Source: Prostheceraeus crozeri
Lineage: Eukaryota; Platyhelminthes; Polycladida; Euryleptidae
Assembly: GCA_907163375.1 (NCBI GenBank)
Contig: CAJQUW010000551.1
Location: 62,001 to 126,000 of the forward strand
Direction of reading: 5' to 3'
Length of the DNA: 64,000 nt
A program made the position numbers and the translations under genes. Numbering within the stretch: position 1 is the stretch's first letter; every line of letters begins with the position of its first letter. The notes beneath the pieces were generated by a model. The model saw only the letters and a list, made by a program, of their open reading frames with translations. It had not been told where the DNA came from and searched no databases. Shown in pieces: positions 1 to 10,659 of this stretch.

Positions 1-3000
1 ATTATATAAGGGAATTGGAGAATGTGTCCCTGTTGGCACAAAAGTCATGTTGTAGCAATTCATTGCCAAGTCAAAGCCTTGTCGTACTGCGTTCTGGTGA
101 ATGCAAAATTTTTTACAGTATGAGGCCATGGTGCTATAGGTTTTACACGAGTCTGAATTGATGCATGTTGAAAGTACATGCGGGTTGCATGCTACAAATG
201 AATGTCATCGAATTTATGAGTCAAGAAATTCGAGACATCAATCCATGTTGGCTTGCCAGAGACCATGGAAGGCCTACTATCGAGTTTTCTTAGAAGATTG
301 ATGTTGGATTAATGAAACAAGCGGATCAGTTTATGCGAATGAGTGAAATGCATTTCATAATGTTGATCAATAGGCCGAAGAAATTGAGATGATAATATAC
401 ACAACGGAATATCTTCTGTTGAATTTTTTATTACACTGTCACTTTCACTGTGATTTTCGTGAAGTACGTGTAACTAGGAAAAAAGTTGATGTGTATAATA
501 ATCATTTTGCATTACTGATAAAGACATTAATATGATACTGATATGATCGGATATGTGTAGCCTATTTTCTTACAACCACCTGAAACTTTCTGAGTGATAG
601 ATTGAAGAATAGATGTACCAGTAGGCCTAATGCACTATTTTGTAAATAATTTGGCTGCCGTTTACATTACTGCAGTCATACTGATTATGTCATACTTCAA
701 CCGCTATGTAATGTACATGTATTTTCATAGCTTCTGTGTGCTGAGCTATGCGGTATCGACTTATCTCGTGTGCTTCAACAACTCGTGACTTCTGGCAAAT
801 GCGTCAGTAAATAGGAATGCCCACATAAAATTCAACCAGAGAAAGTGGTGTCAACGATCCAAGACAATGAGAACCTTGCATCGTAAAGCTTGGACTTGCT
901 TTTAGATAAATTATCTTGGCTATTTGTCATGTTTTGAATCGAATTGGGAAGAGTCAATATTGAAAGACATTGATTTTATTTTCGTTTTCGTTATTTATTA
1001 CAAAATAACGAAGACGAAAATAAAGTCAATATTTTTGAATATTGGCTATCTCCAATTCAATTGAAAGCTTGGACTTGGTTGCATATTTTAGTAGAAGTGC
1101 ATGTAGCATGATCTTGATAATTGGCCTTTGAAGTAGGCTACATAGTGAGTTTTTTATGGAATATTTTCAAATATTTAGCCAATATTATCATTTATCGTCC
1201 GTTTTCATCAATTTAGATTTATAATATTGATATATGTTTGCACTGTAAAGTTTTGATTGAAAAAGTACCTAATATATGCCTCATAACAGACAGTTTTGAT
1301 CTCTGGAATGGGCCCACTTACAGTCAAAAGCTTGACGGAAAGGGTCTGTAAAGAACCCACTCGAATGTAAATCACTCAATACATAATTTTCTCTCTTTGG
1401 CAACCGTCTATTGTCGGAAAAATTCCATTTTTGAAATATTTGTCATCCAATCACTATATGGCTGTATAATTGAGCAATATCAATTTCATTGATAGTAAGT
1501 GTAATACATTATAGTATAACATAAAATATATTTATACAAGTTGACACTTTTACATATAAATTAACGTTTGCAACAATGCCCATCTAATAAAATATCATTT
1601 TTGCTTCAATAATATAGCTTTACTATGAGCATTATCTTCCTTTACAAAAATACATCCTAGTAAGCAATATTATTAACATAATATCAGGCTTACGAGTTCT
1701 GAAGAAAACTACAATGATTAGCAGATGAAACCCTCTGTTTGCATTCTATCACTGTGTAAAATAATTGCCATATTGATGTAAAACCTTAATAAGGATCCTT
1801 TACTCGTCATATGATCCATTTCGCATGACTTTAGTTGACAGACTCGTATCTAATAAATATACTTGAAAATACGTGTATCAATTTGGAATATTCAGATGAA
1901 AGAGATGTTCAAAGTTTTCGACTAATTTAACTGCTGGAAGCATGGCAGTTAGAGAAATTTCTTTGACCACATTAGAATCATCTGCTGAATTTTCTAGCAG
2001 TATTTTTTTTGATTTTTTCAACACGATGTTTCAACAATTTTATGAAACAATCTTGGAATCTACATTATTTGTCTAAAATCGAAGCAATCTGAATCATTGC
2101 TGGTTATATGTCTGATCATTAATAGAACAGAAAAGCTAGTTTTATGTATAAATATGGTCTGGTGCATTTGCGAATCGTTTAACAAGATGAAGAAAAATGC
2201 CTCCTGAGAGGTGCTCCGACAAGTTATCATTTTTGTACCAGAAAGTGATATTTGCAGTCTACACAGGTTCGTAGTATTCGTGATAGTGTATAGTTTGATG
2301 GCATATTATGTCCTTGTAAAGCTATTCTACATTGCTTTTTTTTGCTTTTTCTAAGTTAAGAGTTCGTTTTTTTCGCTTTTTTAAATACGAATCGGCTGGG
2401 TGGTCTGTATTCAGAAAAAAGATGTATATAAGAAAAAGACTCTATTGAAACAAAAAGAAAAAAGAGGGTGTCTTTGATGGACCAATTTGTTGTCAAAGAG
2501 TTATCTTCCAAATAACTTCAGACCTTCGTGAAAATAAATGAATGTGAATAAACTGAGTATTTTATGTAATAAAATATATGTACATGTACTTGTTGAGCAA
2601 TGGCAGTAGTACAGTGCTTAGATGAAAATAGATAATACATATGCAACATAGATATGACGTTTCTTCATTGTATGCCGATTAATTAATAATTTCTATGTAT
2701 TACTGTACGCTTTAAGTTGTTGAAGTATTCACATTTGCTTATAGTATCTCAAAGTTTCCATTCATTTTAAAACCCAAGCACATGGAGATAAGCTTTATGA
2801 AGACTATTATGCACAATATTTGAAGAAATGTATGAGATATAACTAGTCTGTAGGGGTCTTAACTATTTGTGAAAATTTGTGCGTCTCAATAAATTGATTT
2901 TTCGAGATCCGCGTATTCTTTTGGGTCTTAACTAGTCTGTTCCCTGGGATCAAAATACTTACAGATGCATTAAATTAATGTACTGATATATCAATTAATG

Positions 3001-3500
3001 AATACTATCCCATTAACGGTTTCTATGCCGTTTTAATGTGATAGTACATGATTCCCGAAAATTTTAGCCATTCGGGAATTCCTGAAAATTCGGAGGGTAT
3101 GTCACTCGGAGCACTGGGCCAGGCTGACCATATCGAATGAGCGATAAGGAAGATGTCCCCAAACCTGAGGAAATGTAGTTAAAACTTAACCGTAAATAAA
3201 TTTGGATACATAAGAACATGGATAATGGTTGTTAGTCTAACATTCCTATGACGGAGGGTATCTGGCTCAGAAGAAATCCTGGCGAACATGATGAGTTGGG
3301 CAGCAAAGATGTTTCAGCCACTGTTCATTGGCATATTACTTTCAGGGAATGTATACTCATTGACAAAATTTTTGAAACATTTACTTCTTTAACTTCTTTC
3401 TTTTTGACTGGCATGTATACATGTATGATGCCTTGATAATTCAGTCACAATCTCCACCAAGTCGCTAGCACAGAAAAACAACGCATGTAGCAGATTCAAC
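1..3500. other. Gene-free AT-rich stretch
   Basis: Apart from the fold-back element at 885-1077 and a small hairpin at about 3001-3048 (ATACTATCCCATTAA against its inverse), I see no coding exon, RNA gene or recognisable transposon. Short open frames, such as the one at 3248-3436, have no family signature. The missing first coding exon of the LEPROT-like gene could lie here or upstream of the window; I could not find a convincing start codon followed by a donor site in the right phase. Confidence 0.5.
885..1077. repeat. Fold-back element with flanking direct repeats
   Basis: Positions 941-996 and 1003-1056 are imperfect inverted copies (shared runs such as TTTATTTTCGT and GAATTGG) with a loop of only a few bases, so the segment can form a long hairpin. 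A 14-bp direct repeat, AAAGCTTGGACTTG, lies at 885-898 and again at 1064-1077, directly bracketing the hairpin. This looks like a small fold-back transposon with a long target duplication, or a duplication that came with the inversion. No coding frame is present. Confidence 0.6.
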
Positions 3501-3501
3501 T

Positions 3502-5525
3502 TCAATAGCGCGTGTGCCCCCCTCTAGCTCCAATACATTCAGTATTCCGAGATGGCATAGATTCACAAGGTTTCTGAATGGAGGATGTTTCAAAGAGAAG
3601 CCACTGGTCTGTCAGTCTTTGAGAGAGAATCTTCAGGGACACTGGTGGAAGTGAATAGCGGTCTCTCACTCGCCGCCCAAGCTCGTCCCAGACTTGTTCA
3701 ATGGGTGACAAGTCAGGTGAGCGTGCAGGCCAGTCAAGGGTTTGAATGTTCTATCTCCTAACAGTGGCAATGACAGCCGAGGAGCGATGTGGTCTTGCGT
3801 TGTCGTCTTGGAAGACAAGATCCTCCACCCTGACCACTGGGGCAACAACAGAAAGCACAATTTCATTTAGATACCTCTCTCCAGTCAACGTATCTTTGAT
3901 GATGACAGCTGTCGTTCGTCCGCCATGCCAAATGCCACCCCACAGCATAACACTTCCCCCACCATATCTGTCGTGTTCTTTAATACAGCATGGGGCAAAG
4001 CGTGCACCTGGAAGACGATGCACTTTGACACGACCGTCATTGAAATCCAGAGTGAATCTCGATTCATCGGTCCACAAGACTTTCTGCCAGTGATGGTCAT
4101 TCCATGAGCGATGGGCCTCACACCAGGCAACTCGTCTTCTGCGGTGCTCAAAACTCAATGGAATTAGGATATCTGGTCGTCGCAATTGAATTCCAGCTTC
4201 TCACAATCTTCGGTAAGCCGTTCTAACGCTACAGTCTATATTTGAGGCACTCTTCCAGTGTACGACTAGCTTTGGAACTGACACAAATTTATTCCTCTTT
4301 GCAGTAAAACTAGACGTGCGTCTGTCCTTCCTGCAGACTTTCTTGGTCGACCAGGTCCCTTCTTCTTTTTAACATCTCCTTCTGCTTTCCATCGACACCA
4401 CCACCTCCAAACAACGACTCTCGATAGTTGCAACTCTTCGGCAACACTCGCACAACTTCTACCACAACGAATAGATACTTGTATAGAACTTGTATAGAGA
4501 AAGGAGTATCTTGCAAATTGTTTGCTGACGACCTAAAAATTTACTGTTCGTGTCATGATTCGTCAACTTCATCTCTTCAGGTTTCTTTGAATAATTTAAA
4601 TAGCTGGTGTAAACAGTGACAATTAGTAGTATCTCCAGATAAATGTATGGTGCTATCCTTGGGAAGAAAGTTTCATAATGACAATTTTTATATATTGAAT
4701 GATAAAGTTGTGCCTATTCACGAGTCGGTTAAGGACCTTGGTGTGCTTATTACTCCTGATTTGAAATTCAGTTCACATCGTGCGAAAATTGCTTCCTCCG
4801 CATTTGGTAGAGCTTGTTGTTTGCTCAAGTCTTTTACTTTCTGTGATAAGGATAAGTTAATTGTTGGATATAAGTCTTTTGTACGACCAATTCTTGAGCA
4901 TAATTGCCAAGTATTTAACCCATATTTAAAACGGGATATTTTGTGTCTTGAACGTGTACAGAGATTTTTTACTAGGAGATTATGCCAACGTTGTAATATC
5001 TTTTATACTGATTATCAGCATCGCCTTCGCCTACTTAACTTAGATTCACTATACAGAAGACGCATTGTACAAGATTTATGTTTATTTTTTAAAATTTATC
5101 ATGGACTGATTGATGTTGACATTAAAGATTTTTTGAGTGAACGTTCCTCTGCTTACTGCACTCGCAGTCGACAGTTTAATTTATCTCAAGTTGAGCCTAT
5201 TACTCTCCCAGCTAATAATTGTCTGTCCAACACCTTTTATCGTGTATACAAAATTTGGAATTACTTGCCTAACACTTGTACTTGTGCTCCATCCATTCAA
5301 TGTTTCAAAAAGAGATTACAAAATGTCGATCTTGACCACTTTTTTGATGACATTGTGTGATGTTCTATGTGTAACGCTCGTCATTAAGTGCCATTCATGG
5401 CCATGGCTGGCGTAAAGTTCATGCATGTTAAGTTCTTTTTAAATGATTTTCATTAAATATAAATTATCTTATCTTATCTGAATCATTCCAATAGCCATAC
5501 CTCCGGTAAACTGATCGTGTGCCAT
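3502..5525 (-). mobile_element. Tc1-like transposase pseudogene, split by a LINE
   Basis: Read on the minus strand, the transposase starts at 5525 (MAHDQFTGGMAIGMI), is interrupted by the LINE at about 4470-5480, and resumes with the helix-turn-helix part (RCGRSCASVAEELQLS) and the GRPRKS hook motif near 4340. The catalytic domain follows: first aspartate in WTDESRF (about 4075), second in QDDNARPH (about 3790), and the glutamate in SPDLSPIEQVWDELGRR (about 3700). This is the DD34E arrangement of the Tc1 family, which cuts and pastes DNA at TA sites. A frameshift near 3751, further frameshifts around 4190-4300 and the LINE insertion make it a dead copy. The tail after GRRVRDR extends to 3502. 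Terminal inverted repeats were not identified. Confidence 0.9.
4470..5480 (+). mobile_element. 5'-truncated LINE inserted in the Tc1 element
   Basis: The plus strand encodes the end of a reverse transcriptase: the catalytic FADDLKIY box near 4525, then, after one stop codon at 4617, a 237-residue frame (4647-5360) with LGVLITPDLKFSSH, a thumb region and the typical C-terminal WNYLPNTC block. The 3' end carries a short TTATC-unit tail at 5465-5479, as in the Jockey/CR1/Rex1 group of non-LTR elements. Both flanks resume the Tc1 transposase in register, and GAAT is visible at both edges as a possible target duplication. The endonuclease and most of the RT are missing, so this is a 5'-truncated insertion, as expected from target-primed reverse transcription. 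Confidence 0.88.
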
Positions 5526-5769
5526 TTTATTTTATAAAAGCTGGATTTCAGTTCACGTTTATGTTCAATTTGTAAAAGCAATTATGACAGTTGTATTGAT
5601 ATCAAAATTTGAAATTTGACCACCATAAATCTTTCTCCATTCTCTAATGGGCGTGAATGGTAATACATAGAAAGCGAGATATTTCATCATACCTGAGAAA
5701 AAAAATGAAGCAAACTTCAATTCAAGCCAATGATAGTTTGTTTCATTAATTATGTCAATGAGTATATAT

Positions 5770-7745
5770 AGCACCACTTGGATGCTGAACTCATCAACCT
5801 TATGGTAGACCTCTGTGGTGTAAAGGTTTCCAAGAACTTACCTTGGATCTTGATCTTAACGTCCGAATAATTTATGCATTTGTCATTGTCACCACATCTT
5901 CTAGCCACGACGCGTATTGGGGAGATTTCAGGAAGGAAGTGCTTCTCGTGGGAAGGTTTGTGTATGTCGTCGACATACCTAGTGGTGCTAGAGAACAGTT
6001 TGGCCAAGCCAAATTTCTTGCTAGCAAGAAGACCCGTCATGAATCTGAATATGCCAAGAAGAGATCAGCCAAGAGTGAACTGGAATTCCAACCCATAGGA
6101 AAACCCCGAATTTGTTTAAAGACATGTCCCCCGAATGTAGCAAAGGTGTTATCTAGGATGAAATCAAAAGCAGTGAGGAATTGAGTTCTGGACCAGCAGT
6201 GATATCCTCTGTACTTTTTTGTTCGAGAAGAATGTTCTATAATATCCAATGCAGATGGAATTGCTAAATGTTATGTTACATAACTCTCTCAAGGAGTCCT
6301 TAACCTCGATTAAATTGAGGTTCTTATAGAGTGTGGAGAAATCATAAACTTGTAAAGAGTGGCAATTCATACCCGACATCCTGTCTGGAAATTACCCAGA
6401 AGGCATTCACACCCGACTCCACCACTAAACTTGTCCCGGACTAATTGCAAAACTTTGTTTGCTAGTATGGCCAAATCTTTGGAAGTGCTGTTCCTGGCAT
6501 CAGCTATGAATATGCTTTTATACGGATTCTTGCGTAACTTCGGCACCCAGAAAAGTGTAAGTAAAACCATCGTTAAATACCTCGTGCGAATGTAAGGATG
6601 GATAGTTAGCACTTAGGAAGGAGATGCGATTACCAATAATCTTAAGGACATCCTCAGACCAATTTAAGAAGTCTGAATCCTTAAGGGCGCATTTCCTAAA
6701 GGACTTATCAATAAAGGTAGCTAATGCATTTTTAACGCTGACTTTAACAAAATCCCAAGACTTGAAAATAGGGTCTCTATAATTGGTGCCCCATGTGAAG
6801 TGGGCTTGTACCAGAAGATAAATTTGGAACAAATACATGGTTTTTTAATGAATTCTTTAATCTCATCAATTGAAGTATTCAATGAAAATTTCAAGTATAA
6901 TTGAAAAGTTTCCTTCCAATAGGGGTGGTGTATCTGCAGAAGACCTGCAGCAGACGTTTACTACGAATTGGATAAGGCAACATACTGCTAACATGGGAAT
7001 CTGCGAAGATGGAAGAAACTTCGAAGAGATCCACTTTTTGCACTCAAAGGGGATGATAATAGCTTCCCTGTCGACCTTATCAATCAATTTATCGACTTTC
7101 AAAAATGTCGAAAAGAAGGATTCAGTTATGGGCAGGTGCCAGTTCTGCTCAGAGTTCATAAACCATGTTGGAACCATGTTGTGCCAGTTCATAAAACATG
7201 ATGGAATTACTAAGATCATCGATTTTATTGTTGAGAAATTCTAAGGAAGTAGTTAAGACATTTTCCTTATTACGGTGAATCCCGTGACCCCTGTCTTCTA
7301 AGGACTGGAGAAGAGAAGTACTGCTTATGTAAGGAACCGTTGGAAACATAACCAAAGCCTTGAAGTCCATCGTTCAAGCCAAGTGGGAAGATTGTACGTA
7401 GTGTTTTATCCAAAAATCTTTTTTTTTCTTCAGAAGTTCCTTATCTTTAAGATCGGAGTTATCAGAAAAAGTGGAATCAACATGGTCTATAATATGTAAT
7501 CTAAGATTGCAAAAATTGTGACCATCCTGCCTGAAGTGCTCATAAAGGAAAGTACATGTAGTTGGTTTTGAGGATGCATGGTGACGGTGACCATTGAGTC
7601 TAGCTAGCATTTACAGATTAGGCAGTTTTACCAACATATTATTGAAACCCACATTCGCTGCATGAAATGAGTTAGATTACGAAGCTGGATTTGCAATTCT
7701 GGTGGTGTTTGAGACGAAAAAGGAAGATTTATGTATGGACCTACA
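5770..7745 (-). mobile_element. Decayed Penelope-like element, N-terminal GIY-YIG (Naiad-like)
   Basis: Read from 7745 downward the element first shows a GIY-YIG nuclease: CSECGFQ-stop-YVGKT at about 7640-7680, RLNGHRHHASS near 7590, EHFRQDGHNF near 7535, then KTLRTIFPLGLND near 7370-7410 in a shifted frame. Only after this comes the reverse transcriptase: YDFSTLYKNL near 6330 (motif A), GFPMGWNSSSLLADLFL near 6090 (motif B) and RYVDDI near 5975 (motif C). Most Penelope-like elements carry GIY-YIG at the C-terminus; the order here, and the LRT...P.GLND signature, match the permuted Naiad/Chlamys clade as I know it. Several TAA stops and frameshifts show that it is no longer functional. Confidence 0.75.
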
Positions 7746-7749
7746 GCAC

Positions 7750-8788
7750 AATCATCCTTTTCTATTACAACTGCTAATAGAGAAGGTACTCGTGTTGTCG
7801 GCTACATAAGTCTTTTTCTTAATACTGTAAGGGTAGGGGTACTTGTTTCTAGTAGCCGCGAGTAAAGTTTAAATGTTACCCCTTTTCGAATAAGGCAAAA
7901 TTCTGGACTATGTGCTCTCAGAGCCCAAGGGGAACAGGTCGGACTGCAACCTATTGACAACGGTCTGCCTCGCAAAGGCGAGCGTCAACAGCCAATGGAT
8001 ACAAACAGACCCTCCCACCTACATCAACCAAACTCCATAATCTTATAACTTGATCAAAACTAGTAGTTAATACAATGTTAAAGATAATGATAGCTTATCA
8101 CCTTAATACTTAAATCAACTTGGAAGATAGGTAACGTCGAATACTAAATAAATAAGAGTGAACGAAGAGAAAGATTGATAATAAGAATCTTACTATTGAA
8201 GAAGGGGCAAACTGTAAGAACAATTTTGAGCTTACCAATAAAATATAACTATGAGACATATACATAGCCGTACGCCAACATGAGTCAGATAGCCCACTGA
8301 TTCTCAGGAATTTATGTACACTTGCACTATAACTTAAGCGTACACAAATTCTCTTCGATCATTTTTAAAGGGAACCATTTACGTAGCGAACCGAATCCAT
8401 CTTTTGCTTGCACTTTTCAATAATTTTCATTAACGTAACTGGTTTAAGATGATATCGTTGAATATTTTTTTATATGTAGAAGATTGAGGACAGTGTGAAA
8501 ACGATCAAATTATAACGTGTAGTCACAAACAACAAGTCGTTATAGCCCATGTGATTTCCATTTATACCCCAAATTTAGATAATCGAACATTTTGAGACTT
8601 GCATGACCTGCACGGTGCGTAAAATGGTTCCGTTTTTATTATTGCACAAATAATTCTAACTGTATCAGAGTTCAGGTGACAGAGCGTCCTTTGCCATGAT
8701 CGAATTCCCTTCAACAAATATGTTTATTTATATCATCAATATCTGCTTGCAAAATTCATGTTAAGTAGCTTTCTGTTTTTATCTTCAG
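7750..8788. other. Intergenic or first-intron DNA
   Basis: No reading frame or repeat that I recognise. A polypyrimidine-rich stretch ending in the acceptor TTCAG at 8784-8788 leads into the LEPROT-like exon, so at least the right part is intron. Confidence 0.4.
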
Positions 8789-8864
8789 CTTTAATTCTTC
8801 TGGCATTCGCGGCGTCAATTGGTGTCCTGTTCCTGATATTGGCATGCGCTTTACCCGACTATTC
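8789..8864 (+). CDS. LEPROT: LEPROT/Vps55-like protein, exon 2
   Basis: This 76-bp exon lies between TTCAG and GTAAGT. With one base supplied by the missing upstream exon it reads (A)LILLAFAASIGVLFLILACALPDY plus the start of a serine codon. This is the first transmembrane helix of the LEPROT/LEPROTL1/Vps55 family: small four-helix proteins of endosomes and Golgi that act with Vps68 in sorting to lysosome or vacuole and, in vertebrates, dampen surface display of leptin and growth-hormone receptors. Family members are about 130 residues long; this exon together with those at 16666-16861 and 27215-27331 gives about 128. The phases match (2 bases carried over). The initial exon, usually only about five codons, was not found. 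Confidence 0.9.
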
Positions 8865-9064
8865 GTAAGTATAACTCTGTATCAATAGCGTATGTATTAT
8901 GGCTAACATGTTTTATGTTTGTTATGAACGAGTATTATGTATTTTACTCGTTGTGTGTCGATACGGGAGGTTCATCTCAAGATAAGTAGTTTCCAAATAA
9001 TTGAAAATAAAGAAGTCACTCCCTTCTATTTACGACTTTTTCTTCCAATAAGTTAAAAAAGAAG

Positions 9065-9102
9065 CACCCGACGCGTTTCGTCCGAAGACAGTCTCAAGGG
9101 TG
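9065..9102 (-). ncRNA. Hammerhead-like motif, non-canonical core
   Basis: On the minus strand the segment folds as stem I CACCC/GGGUG, a core UUGAGACU, stem II GUC-UUCG-GAC, the invariant GAAA, a CGCG palindrome as minimal stem III, then UC at the expected cleavage position. Penelope-like elements are known to carry type I hammerhead ribozymes with such very short stem III. Here the usual CUGANGA box is replaced, but the same replaced box recurs at 62 kb. Activity is not claimed. Confidence 0.45.
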
Positions 9103-9194
9103 GCGTACAAATGTAGAAGGATCCTTAAATACTGATTAGGCATAGTTGTTGTAACTCATTAAACTTGTTCATGACGTCTATTAAGTTTTGGCAT

Positions 9195-10137
9195 TTTCAT
9201 CGCTATGAAGCGTGCTTCAGCCATTCTAGTTGTAATCGCATTAAATTGTTGAATAAGGATCTCACAACTAAAGTCAGTTATTTCCATCTATCAGCATGAA
9301 ATTTTAGATGATGCTCGCTCAAAGCACTTTTGGAATCTCTGTTGCGAATACTACGTTCGTGTTCTTGATAGCGCAACTTGAAAGGTCGACAACTGTGTCC
9401 AACATAGAGGTCATTGCACCAAAAGCAATTAAAAAAATAAGCTAGATCTGCTTTTGCAGTTGTATTTAGGACCAATGGCGCTACACACATTACAATTGCA
9501 TTCTTCTTTTGGTTTGCTTTTATTAATTGAAATAATTTTTCTCCCTGGTTTAGTTGAAAACGTTACCGGAATGTCATATTTAACTTTCAACTTATTTAAT
9601 TTCTTGATTTAGGTTTAATCATAAATATGTTGAAACGCGTAAAAATAAATACAATAAAATGCCATCTACCAAAGCAGACAACGTCCACTTATCACTCGAT
9701 TTCGTTAGTGATTGTCATTTAAGAAAATTAAATATGTTGAAAGTTAAATATGACATTCCGGTAACGTTTTCAACTAAACCAGGGAGAAAAATTATTTCAA
9801 TTAAGAAAACAAACCAAAAGAAGAATGCAATTGTAATGTGTGTAGCGCCATTGGTCCTAAATACAACTGCAAAAGCAGATATCTAGTTTATTTTTTTAAT
9901 TGCTTTTGTTGCAATGACCTCTATGTTGGACAAAGTTGTCGACCTTTCAAGTTGCGCTATCTAGAACACGAACGTAGTACTCGCAACTTAGATTCTAAAA
10001 GTGCTTTGAGCGAGCATCATCTAAAATTTCATGCTGATAGAGAGATGGAAATAACTGACTTTAGTTGTGAGATCCTTATTCAACAATTTAATGCGATTAC
10101 AACTAGAATGGCTGAAGCACACTTCATAGCGATGAAA
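9195..10137. mobile_element. Two inverted Penelope-type 3' ends (GIY-YIG)
   Basis: Arms 9195-9608 (minus) and 9719-10137 (plus) are inverted copies of about 415 bp. Both encode the C-terminal GIY-YIG domain of a Penelope-like element: NCF.CNDLYVG, SCRPFKLRY, EHERS, then ALSEHHLKFHAD. The plus copy continues upstream into KYDIPVTFSTKPGRK, the usual linker between reverse transcriptase and nuclease. Both have frameshifts or stops; the plus copy reads through 9659-9886 and then 9838-10128. The minus copy continues left into the hammerhead-like motif at 9065-9102; the plus copy does not. Head-to-head inverted, 5'-truncated copies are a known outcome of Penelope integration. They lie in intron 2 of the LEPROT-like gene. 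Confidence 0.85.
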
Positions 10138-10400
10138 TTACTTATCTATTATGTATTTTGCATGTATTATTTTTTTAAGGCATTCCACACTCACGAATGG
10201 TGCTTGTGGAATCATTTACCTTGCGCGTCGAATTTAATTTTGAGCATCGGCGTACTTAGGGGTTGGCTTTAGTTTTTCGCCGTGCGTGTAGCTAAATCCT
10301 TCAAAAAACTCAGTATTATGGTCATTTAGTTGTCTTCCACTGCACAGTACACAGTGTCAACAAAATTGTAATGTAGGATGGCGGCTAAAAGGAGGTGATT

Positions 10401-10651
10401 CTTCATTTCAGAAAACAGTTGCACGCTCCTTGCGTAGTATAATGCCAGCAAAAGATAAGTTGAAATTATTTGCAATCCCCGACCGGTTTCAAGCTTCACT
10501 CTTCGTCAGGGGGTGAAGTAGGTAAACTGCTTTTCCCTACTTCACGCCTTGACGAAGAGCGAAGCTCGAAACACGTCAGAGGTTGCAACTAATTTTGACT
10601 TATCTTTTACTGGCATTACAAGGAGCGCACACCACTGTTTTCTGCAATGAA
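10401..10651. repeat. Palindrome of Penelope-type ends with hammerhead-like motifs
   Basis: Arms 10401-10522 and 10535-10651 are inverted copies with a spacer of about 12 bp. Each carries a hammerhead-like motif. On the minus strand (10477-10513): CCCC, CUGACGA, a weak stem II, GAAA, CCGG, UC, GGGG. On the plus strand (10546-10582): UUGACGA, a good stem II GAGC-GAA-GCUC, GAAA, CACG, UC. Each arm is damaged in a different place, consistent with separate decay of two formerly identical ends. Confidence 0.6.
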
Positions 10652-10659
10652 GAAAAAAT

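Noticed and set aside
3746-4107. Open plus-strand frames of 60-115 codons
   Set aside because: They are antisense to the Tc1 transposase catalytic domain and have no family resemblance.
5403-5417. ATGGCTGGCGTAAAG, which would encode MAGVK like the start of vertebrate LEPROT
   Set aside because: It lies in the 3' untranslated region of the LINE at 4470-5480 and is not followed by a donor site in the right phase; judged a coincidence.
7620-7680. In-frame stops in the Naiad-like nuclease read as selenocysteine codons
   Set aside because: The stops are TAA, not TGA, and are accompanied by frameshifts; ordinary decay explains them.
9629-9645. GAAACGCGT between the Penelope arms as a further hammerhead
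   Set aside because: The 3' half motif is present but no CUGANGA-like box and no stem II partner precede it.
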